A DNA stretch of 64,000 nucleotides from Heterobasidion occidentale. Taxonomy: Eukaryota; Basidiomycota; Agaricomycetes; Russulales; Bondarzewiaceae. A model generated the notes under the pieces. It was given only the letters and a program-made list of their open reading frames with translations. It did no database searches and was not told where the DNA came from. The stretch covers positions 1,922,001 to 1,986,000 of the forward strand of contig JBCAQO010000003.1 in the NCBI GenBank assembly GCA_039111635.1, written 5' to 3'. Shown one piece after another: positions 21,310 through 32,259 of the stretch (position 1 is the first letter of the stretch; each line of letters opens with the position of its first letter). A program made the position numbers and the translations under genes.

Positions 21310-22349
21310 TTACCGTGAACTCAATTTCCACCGTTTTCTCGGTTGTCCCGATGCCTCCCAATTGACGATAGCACCGAGAAGCTCTCCGTCATCTGGCCCT
21401 GACGTGTCCTCAGTGGCCAGCAGTAGATTTTTGAGAGATTCTTGTACGAGGCTCGCATTCTTGAGCTTCTTTTCAAGAGACGGAAGGGCCTGTTTCTTGG
21501 GCGGAGAAGGCTTCGTGGGATGTAAATCATGGAAGGCATGTAGATCATTCGACATACTTACTGGCGTTCGGAGATATGTATGCTTCGGTGGAAGTGCTGG
21601 GTAGAAGTGGGGGATTGTGCGAAGTGTAGAAGGTACAACAGGTGTAGCGCCCTCGTCGTCTGAAGATAAAAGTTCGGATGGAGGCCGCTCTGGTGAAGCG
21701 GGCAGTAGGATTAACGATTCGACATGCCCTAAGTCCACTGTAATTCACATTCACGTGTCAGAAAAACAGAATCAATGAAGATGTAGAACGAAACACTTAC
21801 ATTTCTCCATTTCTTTCGGCGTGTCTTTGACACTCTGTAAGTCCTTGGGCTCTATTCCATACTCATCGCATGCAAGAAGCAGGTCTTTGGCAATAGGAGA
21901 GGCCCTGTTGGCCAAGTTAGCATACTCATGCGCCCTGCGGTGGAGCTCTTCGATGACTGTCAAAAAAATCCACAAACAGTTGAGGGAAAGCGACGCATGA
22001 GATGCCCTGTAAACGTACATGCGACAACTTCCAGTTCCAATAACTTCATCGCTGCGGGCTCCGCCACATCGAAACCTTCAGCCTTCAACTCGACACTCAT
22101 GAGCCTGTGTAATGCCCTAGATGCCACATCAGAAGTCACGTTGGACTGGGCAAGCGGTGTGAGTAGCATGGGCTCAGGAGACGGCGACTTCTTTGGTAGG
22201 TTAAAAAGTGCGGGGTAAGAGGTTGCGGACGTCGACAGTGGGGTATAGGTTGCAGAGGGATAATGCGACTGCGATGGATAGTGAGCATATGACGCTTGAA
22301 AGGACCCATAGGCCTGCCCATAGGGTTGATTTTGAGGATACGAGGTCAT
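21310..22349 (-). CDS. TAF8: TFIID subunit TAF8
   Basis: Four exons (22349-22019, 21956-21801, 21737-21562, 21510-21310) encode 287 residues. ATG 22349 is the first ATG in frame. An N-terminal histone fold of the bromodomain-associated type (ALHRLMSVELKAEGFDVAEP, then EELHRRAHEYANLANRA, then LLLACDEYGIEP) is followed by the TAF8 C-terminal motif FYPALPPKHTYLRTP, which typifies the family. TAF8 pairs with TAF10 through its histone fold and links TAF2 into TFIID. The last intron is 51 nt with a GTAAGT donor and no stop, so it is easily read through; removing it gives RTPPSPPKKQALPSL, which fits relatives. It shares a 168-bp divergent promoter with riboflavin kinase. Confidence 0.9.
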
Positions 22350-22517
22350 CGTGGTCGGGGTCAGAGTGGATGGCAAATTAGATTCTCATCTGTATCTCAG
22401 ATAGCTGGTTCCGCCACTTGACTCCTCTCTCACCCACATAGCACTCCTCAACATCCGTCGTTTAGGCCCTAGACATCGCAAGCACTTTCCGATTGGTCTT
22501 AATATATTATTTAAACT

Positions 22518-23299
22518 ATGACTGTCGATGATATCCACCCTACTGCCGAGGCGATTCAAGCCCTCCCAGAACGTCCCAACGCCCCCCTGCGAACAGAGAC
22601 ATTTCGCAATTCACGTCCAGATATCGTTGGTCCAGATACACCGGAACCTCCATTCCCTATACACTTATCTGGCGCTGTGCAGCGCGGATTTGGGCGAGGA
22701 GGGAAGGATCTTGGATGCCCCACAGGTGTGTAACGTCCAAGCATCATATCTGTTCCATCTAACTTAAGGGTACTAGCAAATCTTCCTGACGATTCAATCA
22801 CACCGATGAGTCACGTTTGTGAGACAGGGATCTACTATGGGTACGCTCAAGTTCTGCGACCGAAGGATGGACATAATAGCGTTGCCGACGACGATGCGAA
22901 AGTGTATCCGATGGTGATGAGCTTGGGGTGAATCCATTTTACAAGAATAAACGGCTGACAGCAGTAAATCCTATCCGATCTTTGCTCAAAGCATTGTACT
23001 GATATTATCTCTCACTCTTCGGAATTCGTAGGAAATCCATCTTCTCCATGATTACAAGTCCGATTTTTATGGGAACGAGATGCGGGCACTCGTTCTTGGT
23101 TACATCCGGCCCGAACTAGACTATACCTCTAGAGGTCAGTGCAATGCAGTCGCTCGCATTCATGTTGCTGATTGTCGGTTTTGCAGAAGCGCTCATTAAC
23201 GACATAGAGATTGACAAGAGCGTAGCTTTAAAATCCCTTACGCGGCCAGCGTACGCGAGATTTTCCTCGGACCCTCATTTCCATCCGTCTAAACTTTAG
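22518..23299 (+). CDS. FMN1: Riboflavin kinase (Fmn1), with a one-base frameshift
   Basis: Four exons (22518-22725, 22777-22963, 23032-23134, 23187-23299) encode about 203 residues. Hallmarks are [27 protein letters not shown] (PTAN flavokinase signature), [32 protein letters not shown] and [10 protein letters not shown]. The enzyme makes FMN from riboflavin and ATP and is essential in yeast. After MSLG the frame reads GGG TGA; family members have G-W-N-P, and WNPFYKN follows in the next frame. One G is therefore missing near 22925-22931, in the most conserved part of an essential enzyme, which argues for a consensus error rather than a dead gene. Confidence 0.87.
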
Positions 23300-23675
23300 A
23301 CCATACATTGACGCAACCGTGATCTAGAACAAACAGAATAGTGTAGGAGATGGCTCTTGAATGCTTTTGATGTTTTTTTGTAGGGTCAGTTGACCTCTGT
23401 GTTTTAACAATGCCGTCACAGACAGCTATTTTCTCCTTTGTGCGTGAAAACATCTCACAAGTCAGAAATGGGTATTCAATCTGTCGATTGTGCCCTTTGG
23501 TATCATTCTCGTCCACTGGCAATGAAACATCGCTTCGCGACGCAGTACACCTAACGTTGTCATACAATTGACGTAGCAAGGCTTCCTTCATCAATCATTG
23601 CACAGATAGATATACGCAGATGATCAAAAGCATGAGTCCGACTGAGAACGGATATAAAAAAATCACAATGAAACT
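23300..23675. other. Intergenic, no gene seen
   Basis: 3' flank of FMN1 up to the tRNA. Nothing was recognised beyond short T runs. Confidence 0.4.
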
Positions 23676-23758
23676 AGCCCACCGCGAGGGTCGAACTCGC
23701 AGCCTTCAGATACCCGCCTGTAAGAGTCTGACGCTCTATCCGATTGAGCTAGGCGGGC
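23676..23758 (-). tRNA. tRNA-Lys(CUU) with a 9-nt intron
   Basis: On the minus strand a full cloverleaf forms: acceptor GCCCGCC/GGTGGGC with one G-U pair, D arm GCTC..GAGC, anticodon stem TCAGA/TCTGA with loop C-T-CTT-A-A, and T arm GCGAG-TTCGACC-CTCGC. The intron CAGGCGGGT (23712-23720) sits after position 37, the canonical eukaryotic site. Anticodon CUU reads AAG (Lys). The discriminator base would be U, which is unusual. No CCA is encoded, as expected. Confidence 0.9.
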
Positions 23759-23895
23759 ATTGAATATAGAGAGACAATGTAGAACATAATGGTGTGCAGG
23801 ACATCCGTTGGCGTTTCAATCTCCGTTTATATGGTCCTCGCCGATCCTTCCAACCAGCTCCTTCACTTCAACTTCGACAAAAAGATTCAAGAGCC

Positions 23896-25283
23896 ATGTA
23901 TAACGGCATTGGTCTCACAACACCGCGTGGAAGGTAAGAGGTCTCCTCATACGGTGCTATCGCCTGCTCATCCGATATTGGGCAGCGGGACGAACGGTTA
24001 TGTTGTCCGCAACCTCTCTGCTCTTCGCTCTCGCGACTCGGCTGCCGACCGTGCGGGAGCATGGGATGTTGCTCCGCCCAAACATCGAGAACCAGATGAA
24101 GCCATTCTGGAGCACGAAAGGAAGCGAAAAGTAGAGGTGAAATGCCTGGAGCTGCAGCTCGAGCTCGAGGACAAAGAGTACGTCCCATTCTCAATCTGCA
24201 TCTATAATTCTAGTTCAATCTGATACCGCCTCAAGAGTTGAGGAAGACGAGATTGAACGGCAAGTTTCAGCGCTTCGAGAGCAGCTCCTTCGCACGCTGG
24301 CTGCTGTGCCCGGCTCCGGGAAGGGACTCAAGGCGTCTGACACACATGGCCTTGCAGCGGCTAAAAAAGTCGAGCTCAATAAAATGGCCGCTGCCCTTGG
24401 CACCCGCCGGGACTATAGTGAAGGCGATGCGTTCGACCGGGAGAAGCAGGAAGAAGCACGGATCAAGAGGCTGGCAGAGAGGGAAGAGAGAGAGCAGCGG
24501 AAACAGGAAGAACGAAAGAAGCTCGCGGAGCAGAAGGAGAGGTGGGAGGAGGAAAAGAAGGAACGGGAGAGGTTGAGGCGACGAGAGGAGGATAGGAGGC
24601 GCCGAGAGAGGGAGGAGATGGCCAAAAGTCGTGATGATGATCTGGACGCTGAGCGCCGCAGGATGCCACCCCCACCGCCCCCTACGTTCAATCGCGACAG
24701 ACCCAGGGACTATCGCGAACGACGCAGCAGAAGCCCTGCTCGGCGTGGTCCGCCGCCTCGCGACCTCGACGATGCCCGTCGACGCCCTGTATCTCGTTCA
24801 CCCTCGCCTCCCCGCCGACGCCGCCGCTTCGAGTCGCGCTCGCCTCCACGTGTGAGACAACGCGATTCACGCTCGCGCTCGCGCTCACCCCCCGTCCACC
24901 GTCGCCCGTCTGTTTCACCACCTCGCCGCGGCCGCACCCTTTCACGCTCGCGCTCGCCCCCGTCACCACCGCGCTCACCACGCTCTCGTGATGATCGTCG
25001 TCCGTCTCTCACGCCTCCGCCGCGACGGGGAAGATCGCTTTCCCATTCACCTCCGAGGCGCCCACGGTCGCCCTTGTCGCCTCGCCGACTGTCGAGGGAT
25101 GCGCACAGCGATGCCGGTAGAAGGCGCCCAAGAGATGATTCTCCCCGTGACGATTCAATGTCAAGATCAGGGTCGCGATCGCGATCGCGGTCACCGCCCT
25201 CGAAACGGAGAAGGTCAGCCTCCACTAACTCCTCAATGAGTGTCAGTACAAGGAGCTCAGAGAAGAGCCGGAGTCGTGGTTAA
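23896..25283 (+). CDS. CWC21: Spliceosome-associated SR protein, Cwc21/SRRM2-like
   Basis: Three exons (23896-23933, 23986-24177, 24236-25283) encode 425 residues. The N-terminus MYNGIGLTTPRGSGTNGYV is the conserved Cwc21/SRRM2 start that threads into the catalytic core of the spliceosome near Prp8 and the 5' splice site. The cwf21 helix follows (PDEAILEHERKRKVEVKCLE). Next come a charged EER/KER-rich coiled-coil stretch and a long RS domain with many SRSRSP, SPPRR and RRRSP units to the end. The short yeast Cwc21 lacks the RS tail, so this form is closer to metazoan SRRM2. All exon joins are in frame. Confidence 0.88.
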
Positions 25284-25805
25284 AGTCGAGGTAGCCAGAC
25301 GATGGACAAAAAAAGCGCTCTCCCTGAATGGCTGCAGGCTGTTTCACCCTCCCTGCTCAAACAAACATACACATTATCAGTCTCATTAGCTTTCGAATTC
25401 CCATTGATGTACATATGTATCTTGGATGCTGCTCTGTTGACATTATGCTTCTTTTTGCTGACCAGTCCAACGAAGCGGACCGATACAGCTCGATGCAGTC
25501 GTTATCTTATCTTATCTGCTACGGCGCTAAGCAAACTTCAACGTTGCACCCTCCGTTCCGCGTTCATCACAAAAAAAACAGGCAGTGTGCGCTTCTTGAT
25601 TCAACGAGCTCGGGGCCACTTCCAATTCGCGACCTTGGATACTGACGCCGGTTTGCTGTCTGCCTCACTGAGTGCTTTTATCCTCATCTCGAGACCTCAA
25701 GGCGACCGAGTCACCACTACTCACTCCTGCAAGGCCTCTCAAGACTACTGGTACTAACATATCTTCTTCTATAAAGATCCTAGCTTAGATCATAGACTGT
25801 CAACT
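25284..25805. other. Intergenic, no gene seen
   Basis: 3' flank of CWC21 and promoter of ARG8. Open frames here lack domains and splice support. Confidence 0.5.
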
Positions 25806-27776
25806 ATGCTGCGCATCTCTACCCATGCTACTCGCCTTCCGCGGAGTCGGTTGACTCTGTTGCGATACGCATCTTCTGCCTCACGCTCCGAGGTATGCCT
25901 GTCTGGCATCACTCTTTCGTCACGTCCAAGAAAACTGATCCTGCGTATCCAGTCATCGCTCAAACCTGCCGCGTCCCTCCCTACCAAGCCGGCTACGCTA
26001 TACAGCAATGTCACGCATCCCGTTCCTAACCCCTCGCCGGCAGCGCGCACGCAGCACCTGCTCGAGCTCGCAGACAAGTACGTCTTGCCCGTTTACGCGC
26101 GGCCGCCTATCGTGCTTGAGAAGGGGAAGGGAAGCTGGGTGTGGGATTTAGAAGGGAGGAAGTATCTAGATTTTGCTGCTGGTATCGCGGTCAACGCGTT
26201 GGGACACGCGGATGACGGCGTGGCCGAGGTGCGTTCATCCTCCTGGCCAGCCCGATTCCCTCTGTCTCGGGGCCACCGCAAACAAACAGATACTGAAGCT
26301 TTTATTTTCACATAGACTCTGTATAAACAGGCTGGCAAGCTCCTGCATGCGTCGAACGTTTACCATAACGAGCATGCGGCCCCTCTCGCTGAACTCCTCA
26401 TCACCTTGACCCAGCGGGAAGGCGGTCTCGGTTATCCGACCGGCTCTACCTCACCCACCGTCGCCGATGGCGCCAAGGTTTTCTTCGCAAACACCGGAAC
26501 AGAGGCGAACGAGGGTGCGCTGAAGGTCGCGCGGAAGGTCGGGAAGGCGCGCGGCGGGAATGATAAGTTCGAGATTGTATGTTTCGAGCAATCATTCCAT
26601 GGGCGCTCGCTCGGCGCTCTGTCCATCACTGCCAATCGCAAGTACCAGGACCCATTCGCGCCTCTGTTGCCGGGCGTGCGTGTAGGGAAGTTGAATGTCC
26701 GCGAGGGCCTGGAAGATCTTATTGGGGAGAAAACGTGCGCGGTCGTCCTAGAGCCGATTCAAGGCGAGGGCGGTGTCAATGCGGCGCAAGTAGATTGGGT
26801 CAGGGAAGTGGTGAGGCGCGCGCGAGAGGTAGGCGCTGTGGTGATTTTCGACGAGATTCAGGTATGTTCCATATTTCCTATCGCCGTCGGCGGTGGTTGC
26901 ATCGTAACCTCCGAGGTACGAGGGTGCGGGGGTGGCTCTTCTTCCGGAGTCGTACCACATGTCCAGATGATGACTGGACGAAACTCTGGGGAAGATGCAC
27001 GCATGACGGCATGCGAGTCACAGAAGCCATTCCTTCTTTCTCGCCTGCATCGAGACTTGCGCAGAGAGCTGCGAAGACATGCTACGTGTTTGTGTCTTAC
27101 GCTCGGGGGTGGATGAACGGAGAGGATGAGCGCCGGATGACCGGCCAATGATGGCAGCTGCATTACTGATGGAAACTGTCCGCGCAGTGCGGCCTGTACA
27201 GGACAGGTACGCTTTGGGCGCATTCTCCGTGGCCAATTGAATGTCACCCGGATATTGTCACGATGGCGAAGCCGCTGGCCAACGGGTACCCCATCGGAGC
27301 GGTGCTGATGAAGGATGCAGTAGCAGAAGTTATGACAGCTGGTGAGTATGTTCACACAAGACGCTCGAAAGCGGTGTGCTGATGCCGCTGTGGCGGTCCA
27401 CAGGGACCCACGGAACGACATTCGGGGGCTCGCCACTGGCTTGCGCGCTGGGGCACCATGTCCTGAGCCGATTGAGCTCGCGGGCGTTCGTGTCACACCT
27501 GATGGAAACATCGGGATATCTGGTCGGGCGCCTAGGCCTGCTGTCGGAATGGTTCCCGGAAAAGGTTGGGCCGGTTCGGGGCCGAGGCTTGATTGTTGGA
27601 TTGGAATTGAAGCGGGAGGGCGACCCAGGACGACTGGTAGAGCTCGCACGGGAGCGAGGGGTGCTGTTGTTGACTGCGGGTCGGACTGTGTGAGGCTGGT
27701 GCCGAGTTTGACCGTGAGCAGGGACGAGGTGGGGTTTGCAATGGATGTGATGGAGAGCTGTCTCGCGCTGATGTGA
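25806..27776 (+). CDS. ARG8: Acetylornithine aminotransferase, mitochondrial, with a frameshift near the 3' end
   Basis: A mitochondrial presequence (MLRISTHATRLPRSRLTLLR) leads into a class III PLP aminotransferase: YLDFAAGIAVNALGH, FFANTGTEANEGALKVAR, CFEQSFHGRSLGALSIT, EPIQGEGGVNAA, VVIFDEIQ, then MAKPLANGYPIGA with the PLP lysine and GTHGTTFGGSPLAC. The enzyme converts N-acetylglutamate semialdehyde to N-acetylornithine in arginine synthesis. Most introns are short, but the one after FDEIQ spans 26862-27187 (326 nt). At about 27680 the frame changes: LLTAGR is followed by an out-of-frame stop, while VRLVPSLTVSRDEV continues one base over, which implies loss of one base in a G-rich spot. 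Confidence 0.88.
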
Positions 27777-27912
27777 AACTCGCTGTATCACGTGCACCAG
27801 TAGCGACCAATGGGACAGCGATCATTTTATGAATTTGTTTGCGCGCGTGTCCATTTATAACCCGCGAGTCTCCCGTCCTCTTGCTCTCTCTCGCCCCGTC
27901 CCATTTTATTCA

Positions 27913-30171
27913 ATGGACAAGCTCTCCTCCCTCGCAAGGTTCAAGGCGTCCTGCCCGTACCTCGGTCGCACAAAGTCCTCCACCCTCCGCACGCTATGCA
28001 CCTCGTCTTCCCCGCGTTTCCCCACCCTCTCCAAGCTCACTGAGAAGGCCACCCAGTGCCCCGTCATGGGCCCCGCCCTGGCCATGCGCTCCGGTCAGAT
28101 GGTCGCTGGCTACGCGAGCGTCGCCGGCAACGTCGACGTCAACAAGATTCACAAGGACAAGGGCGTCCGCATCGACTCGGACAACATTGCGATGTGTCCC
28201 CATGCCAGCAAGGCTCTCGCCGCCGCGAAGATGGCTCAAGAGCTCACCGCCGCCAAGAATCGCACCGACGCGCTCAAGGCCGACAAGGCTGCTAGCCAGC
28301 CGTCGACCTCCAGAGCCGCTAGTCCTGCTCCCGCCGGTTGTCCCTTCCACGCTGCCCAGGCTACGCAGGCGCCCTCCACGGAGGCTAAGCCCGCTCCCGC
28401 GCATTCCGGAGCGTTCAACTATGAGCACTTCTACGACGCAGAACTCCAGAAGAAGCACGAGGACAAGTCCTACCGTTACTTCAACAACATAAACAGGCTT
28501 GCCGCCAAGTTTCCTGTCGCCCATACCGCTGACCCCAAGTCCGAGGTCGAGGTGTGGTGTGCAAACGATTACCTGGGCATGGGTAACAATCCCATCGTGC
28601 TCGAGACCATGCAGTGCGTTTTTTCATCACTTTGATGTATGTCACCATCGTATTGATATCAATAAATCATAGCCGTACGCTTGACAAATATGGTCATGGC
28701 GCTGGGGGGACTCGCAATATTGCCGGAAATGCTTCCTGGCATTTGAACCTCGAGAAGGAGATCGCTGCTCTCCATCGCAAGCCGGCGGCTCTGGTGTTCT
28801 CGTCCTGTTACGTTGCCAACGACGCGACGCTCGCCACCCTCGGCTCCAAATTGCCGGGCTGCGTCTACTTCTCCGACTCGTCCAATCATGCATCTATGAT
28901 TCAGGGCATTCGCCACTCGGGCGCGAAGAAGGTCATATGGAAGCACAACGACCTGCAAGACTTGGAGGCCAAGTTGAAGGAGTGGCCGCAGGACACACCG
29001 AAGATCATCGCCTTCGAAAGTGTGTACTCCATGTGCGGTAGTGTCGGTCCCATCAAGGAAATTTGCGACTTGGCTGAAAAATACGGTGCTATTACGTTCT
29101 TGGACGAGGTCAGTCGAACTCTTTCCTAGCCTGGTTCTCTCCCAGAATTTGACCGTCTGATCTCCAGGTTCATGCCGTTGGTTTATATGGACCCCGTGGT
29201 GCTGGTGTTGCCGAGCATATTGACTATGACGTCCACAAAGCTGCTGGCCAATCTCCGGACCCTATTCCTGGCACCGTCATGGATCGCATCGATATTATCA
29301 CTGGTGCGAATTGTTTTCCTGCGGTCGTCGCCGCCGTATCTGATTTATTTGTCTACTAGGTACACTTGGCAAGGCATTTGGCGCCGTTGGCGGTTATATT
29401 GCTGGTTCTGCGCGTTTCGTCGACATGATCAGGTCCTACGCCCCCGGTTTCATCTTTACGACGTCCCTTCCCCCCGTCACGATCGCAGGCGCCCACGCGT
29501 CTATCGTCTATCAAAAGGAATTCAACGGTGACCGGCAGCTCATGCAATGGAACGTCCGTGAGGTCAAGAAACGGTTCGCTGAGCGCGGTATCCCTGTCGT
29601 TCCTGGTCCTAGCCATATCGTACCCGTTCTCATTGGTGATGCTGGTCAAGCCAAGGAAGCGTCGGACTACCTTTTGCAGCGTCACAACATCTACGTTCAG
29701 GCGATCAACTTCCCTACCGTCGCGCGCGGTGAGGAGCGTCTCAGGTTCACAATCACTCCAGGTCATACTCTCGAGCAGCTCGAGCATGTCGTGGAAGCGG
29801 TTAACGACACGTTCTCCGTTCTCGGTATCAAACGTGAGGCGGACTGGACTGCTATTGGTGGACGCTGCGGTGTTGGCATGGAGGCAAAGGAGACGGTGGT
29901 GCCGGTCTGGAACAACGAGCAGCTCGGCTTGACGGGTCCAGACGCGGTGACGCCGAAAACGAGACGCCAGGGAGAGCCGAAGCAGGTGAGCATGCGCGCG
30001 CTGCGCATCGCGAGGAGCAAGTTCGATCACCTTTTGGGTTCTCTCGAGCCGCAGCCGGCTTCTGTTGGCCTCGGAGCCATGAGTGGATTGAAGATGAGGA
30101 CGGGCGCGGGCGCTGTGAGACGGTCTGAGGCCACCATTCCTACCGCTAGACCGGTCGCCGCGACTGCTTGA
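27913..30171 (+). CDS. HEM1: 5-aminolevulinate synthase, mitochondrial
   Basis: Four exons (27913-28613, 28673-29108, 29168-29303, 29360-30171) encode 694 residues. The enzyme condenses glycine and succinyl-CoA, the first step of haem synthesis. Four cysteine-proline haem-regulatory motifs precede the catalytic core: SCPYLG, QCPVMG, MCPHAS and GCPFHA. Core motifs are [52 protein letters not shown] and [12 protein letters not shown] with the PLP lysine. ATG 27913 is chosen because it starts the conserved [14 protein letters not shown], but an in-frame ATG at 27829 would add a second Arg-rich leader. The C-terminal ~90 residues extend past the usual core. Confidence 0.93.
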
Positions 30172-30545
30172 AGACTTATTGTTCTCACCATTCGACGTCG
30201 TTATTCAGTGCTTTTGTTTTTCGACATCCGGCGTTGCTGTTTTATCCCATGGTGCAGAGTTTGAAGTCTTTTGTTCTCGTTGTTACGCCGTAAATCGTGT
30301 TGTCTGCGCTGGCGACATTGAAATACATGTTGTTATAGTGGGTTCTGCCTGTGCAACTGTGCTATCCGTGAGCTATGTGTCCACAGCCAGGATCATGACA
30401 GACATGATGAAAGGTAAGGTTGTAACTCCGTCGGATGAACGTCTATTTCGGAGGTCATGCCCGCCAGTGACTAGCCAGAGGAAGTACTGATGCCAATGGA
30501 GGGCAAGCGCGCGCTGTGTTGCGCGCACAGTATGGACCTAGCTCA
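30172..30545. other. Intergenic between convergent genes
   Basis: 3' flanks of HEM1 and the WKF gene. Nothing was recognised. Confidence 0.4.
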
Positions 30546-31902
30546 CTAGAACGCCCAAAGCGACAAGCACTGCCCGTGCCCTGGCCTGCGCGCTAGGGGA
30601 CGTAGTGGCAACACTTGCACCATCAGTTTCACGCTTGCTTGACGCATCTGTGGCCACGTTTGGGCATCAGTAGCATCAATCGGGAGCGAGTCAGAGGCGC
30701 CCTTGGGCTCAGCGCTCAAAGGTAGGGAGAGATGGTTTTGGCAGTTCTTGATGAGGTTCTTGGTTCAACAAAATTGGGCGGATTGAGTCGAGATCAAGCA
30801 AAAGCGGAGAAAAATTGATGTCACTGACTTCACGCACGGCACCCTGTACGTTCACGAGGTAGCGGGTAAGCAAGACGACGTATTTATCAGGAATCTACAT
30901 AAGAATATCAGTACACTTCAATGATGAGAGAAACGATCTTGGTAAAGGTCACGGACGGTAGTTTCAGACCACATGTTGCGGAGGAGCCAATTCTGACGGG
31001 CTTTGTTGAATTTCCAAGTCTCAGGATTGACGAATTGAATGAATGCATAAGACAGAGCTGGAGCAAACAATTTCGCGAAAGTAATTAGAATCAACCCAAC
31101 TATGAGCGGAAGAAATGCGCACCTTTGCGGGCTTGCTCGGAAAGCGACTCGTCCTCCTCTGGATCAGGAAGATCTGTAGGCTCGCCTTTGCGCCGCTTTT
31201 TACTTGATTTTTTCGCGGACGTTTCTGTACCGTCCTCGGCATCTTGAGAGACAGCCAAACGTGTCTTCTTTTTCTTCCCCTCCCGTTGATCGTCCTCGCC
31301 GCCGTCCTTCCCGTTTCTTGGCCTCTTCTTCTTTTCTCGTTTCTCCTTCTTTTCCTTCCCAATGGCCACAGCACGGTCCGTGTCAGTCAAGACAGTGTCG
31401 TCCTTGCCTACCTTTGCCTTCTTTCCCTTCGGTTTCTTCGCCTTGTCGGACTTCCGCTCACCTTCCGGCAATACAGCATCTTCAGAAACAGATCCCCCTT
31501 GTCGCGCTTTTTCCTCCGTCTGTTCGCGCTGTCGGACCCTTCACCGTGATCGCTGCCCTGCGATTCCTTGCTACGACCCTCCTGCACCGTGCCTTCACCG
31601 TCCACCCCCTCACTCATTTGACTGACGATGAGCTCCATGTTCTCGCCGTGTTTCTTCTTGTGTTTCTTCGCCTTTTTCGTCTGCACCTCCTCGTCCACAC
31701 CAACCCCTGGTGTTGCCGCCTCAGTAACATCGTCTGACTCTTCCTTCTTCTCCTTCGATTTCTTCTTTCGTTTCTCCTTTGTTTCTAGCCTAGCGTCACG
31801 CTCACCCGTGTCGTCTTGCGCTTTTCGCTTCTTGGATGGCGATGCGGTATTATGCTCAGAAGGTGGGTTGTCTAGAGTGAAGGGGAGACTTTTTGACCCC
31901 AT
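30546..31902 (-). CDS. WKF-domain protein (C7orf50-like), with one or two frameshifts
   Basis: The N-terminal two thirds is extremely Lys/Glu-rich with nuclear or nucleolar-type basic runs (KKRKAQ, KKAKKHKKK, KKSSKKRRKG). The C-terminus carries the WKF signature: ALSYAFIQFVNPETWKFNKA, QNWLLRNMW, then IPDKYVVLLTRYLVNVQG and RENLIKNC. Human C7orf50 is nucleolar; its role is unclear. Two frame problems occur. The first is at a run of five C on the + strand (31494-31498), where a sixth base would join the two lysine-rich frames. The second is near 30640-30665, where a last stretch rich in A-R-A-R-A-V-L-V-A-L lies one frame over from the model that stops at 30546. Introns near 31110-31050, 30900 and 30830-30760 are inferred. 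Confidence 0.65.
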
Positions 31903-32259
31903 GTTTGGCGCAAGAAAGTGCTGATTGGCTCTGTCAGAGGTTCGATCCACCAGGGTTTCCTTTTTGGGAATCGTGACCGTTCGACCGTTCGGTCAGCACG
32001 TGCGGTCGCCGACTCTGCATCCAGGAGCCGCCAGATTGGAAACTAGAAAAAACATAAGTCGAGGATATAAAGCGTACTTATATGTACATTATCAAGCTCT
32101 GATATCTAGCCTTATGGAAATATCGTCAGTTCTTCCACGATATGCAGACAGTGTCCGAATTCGGCAGTGGTAGTGGTTCGGGATGAATTTGATCCATTCG
32201 GTTCACTTGGTCTCCCGCCTTGGCTCCCGGAGTCTCACTCTGTCCCTCCTTCTTTCGTC
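31903..32259. promoter_or_regulatory. Divergent promoter region of the WKF gene and ARL1
   Basis: This 357-bp gap separates the start codons of the WKF-domain gene (minus) and ARL1 (plus). It contains CACGTG-like and Y-rich sequence but no element that I can assign. Confidence 0.4.

Noticed and set aside
24413..25225. Long minus-strand frames over the CWC21 RS domain
   Set aside because: Antisense reading of Arg/Ser codon repeats yields long open frames by composition alone; they have no domain or splice context.
26858..28524. Long minus-strand frames over ARG8 and HEM1
   Set aside because: GC-rich coding sequence read antisense; the sense strand has complete conserved enzymes.
30480..30545. 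GCGCGC inverted repeat near 30509-30530 as a terminator hairpin
   Set aside because: Hairpin terminators of bacterial type are not expected for Pol II genes; too short to mean more.
31935..31960. tRNA T-arm-like GGTTCGATCCACC
   Set aside because: No D arm, anticodon arm or acceptor stem can be formed around it.
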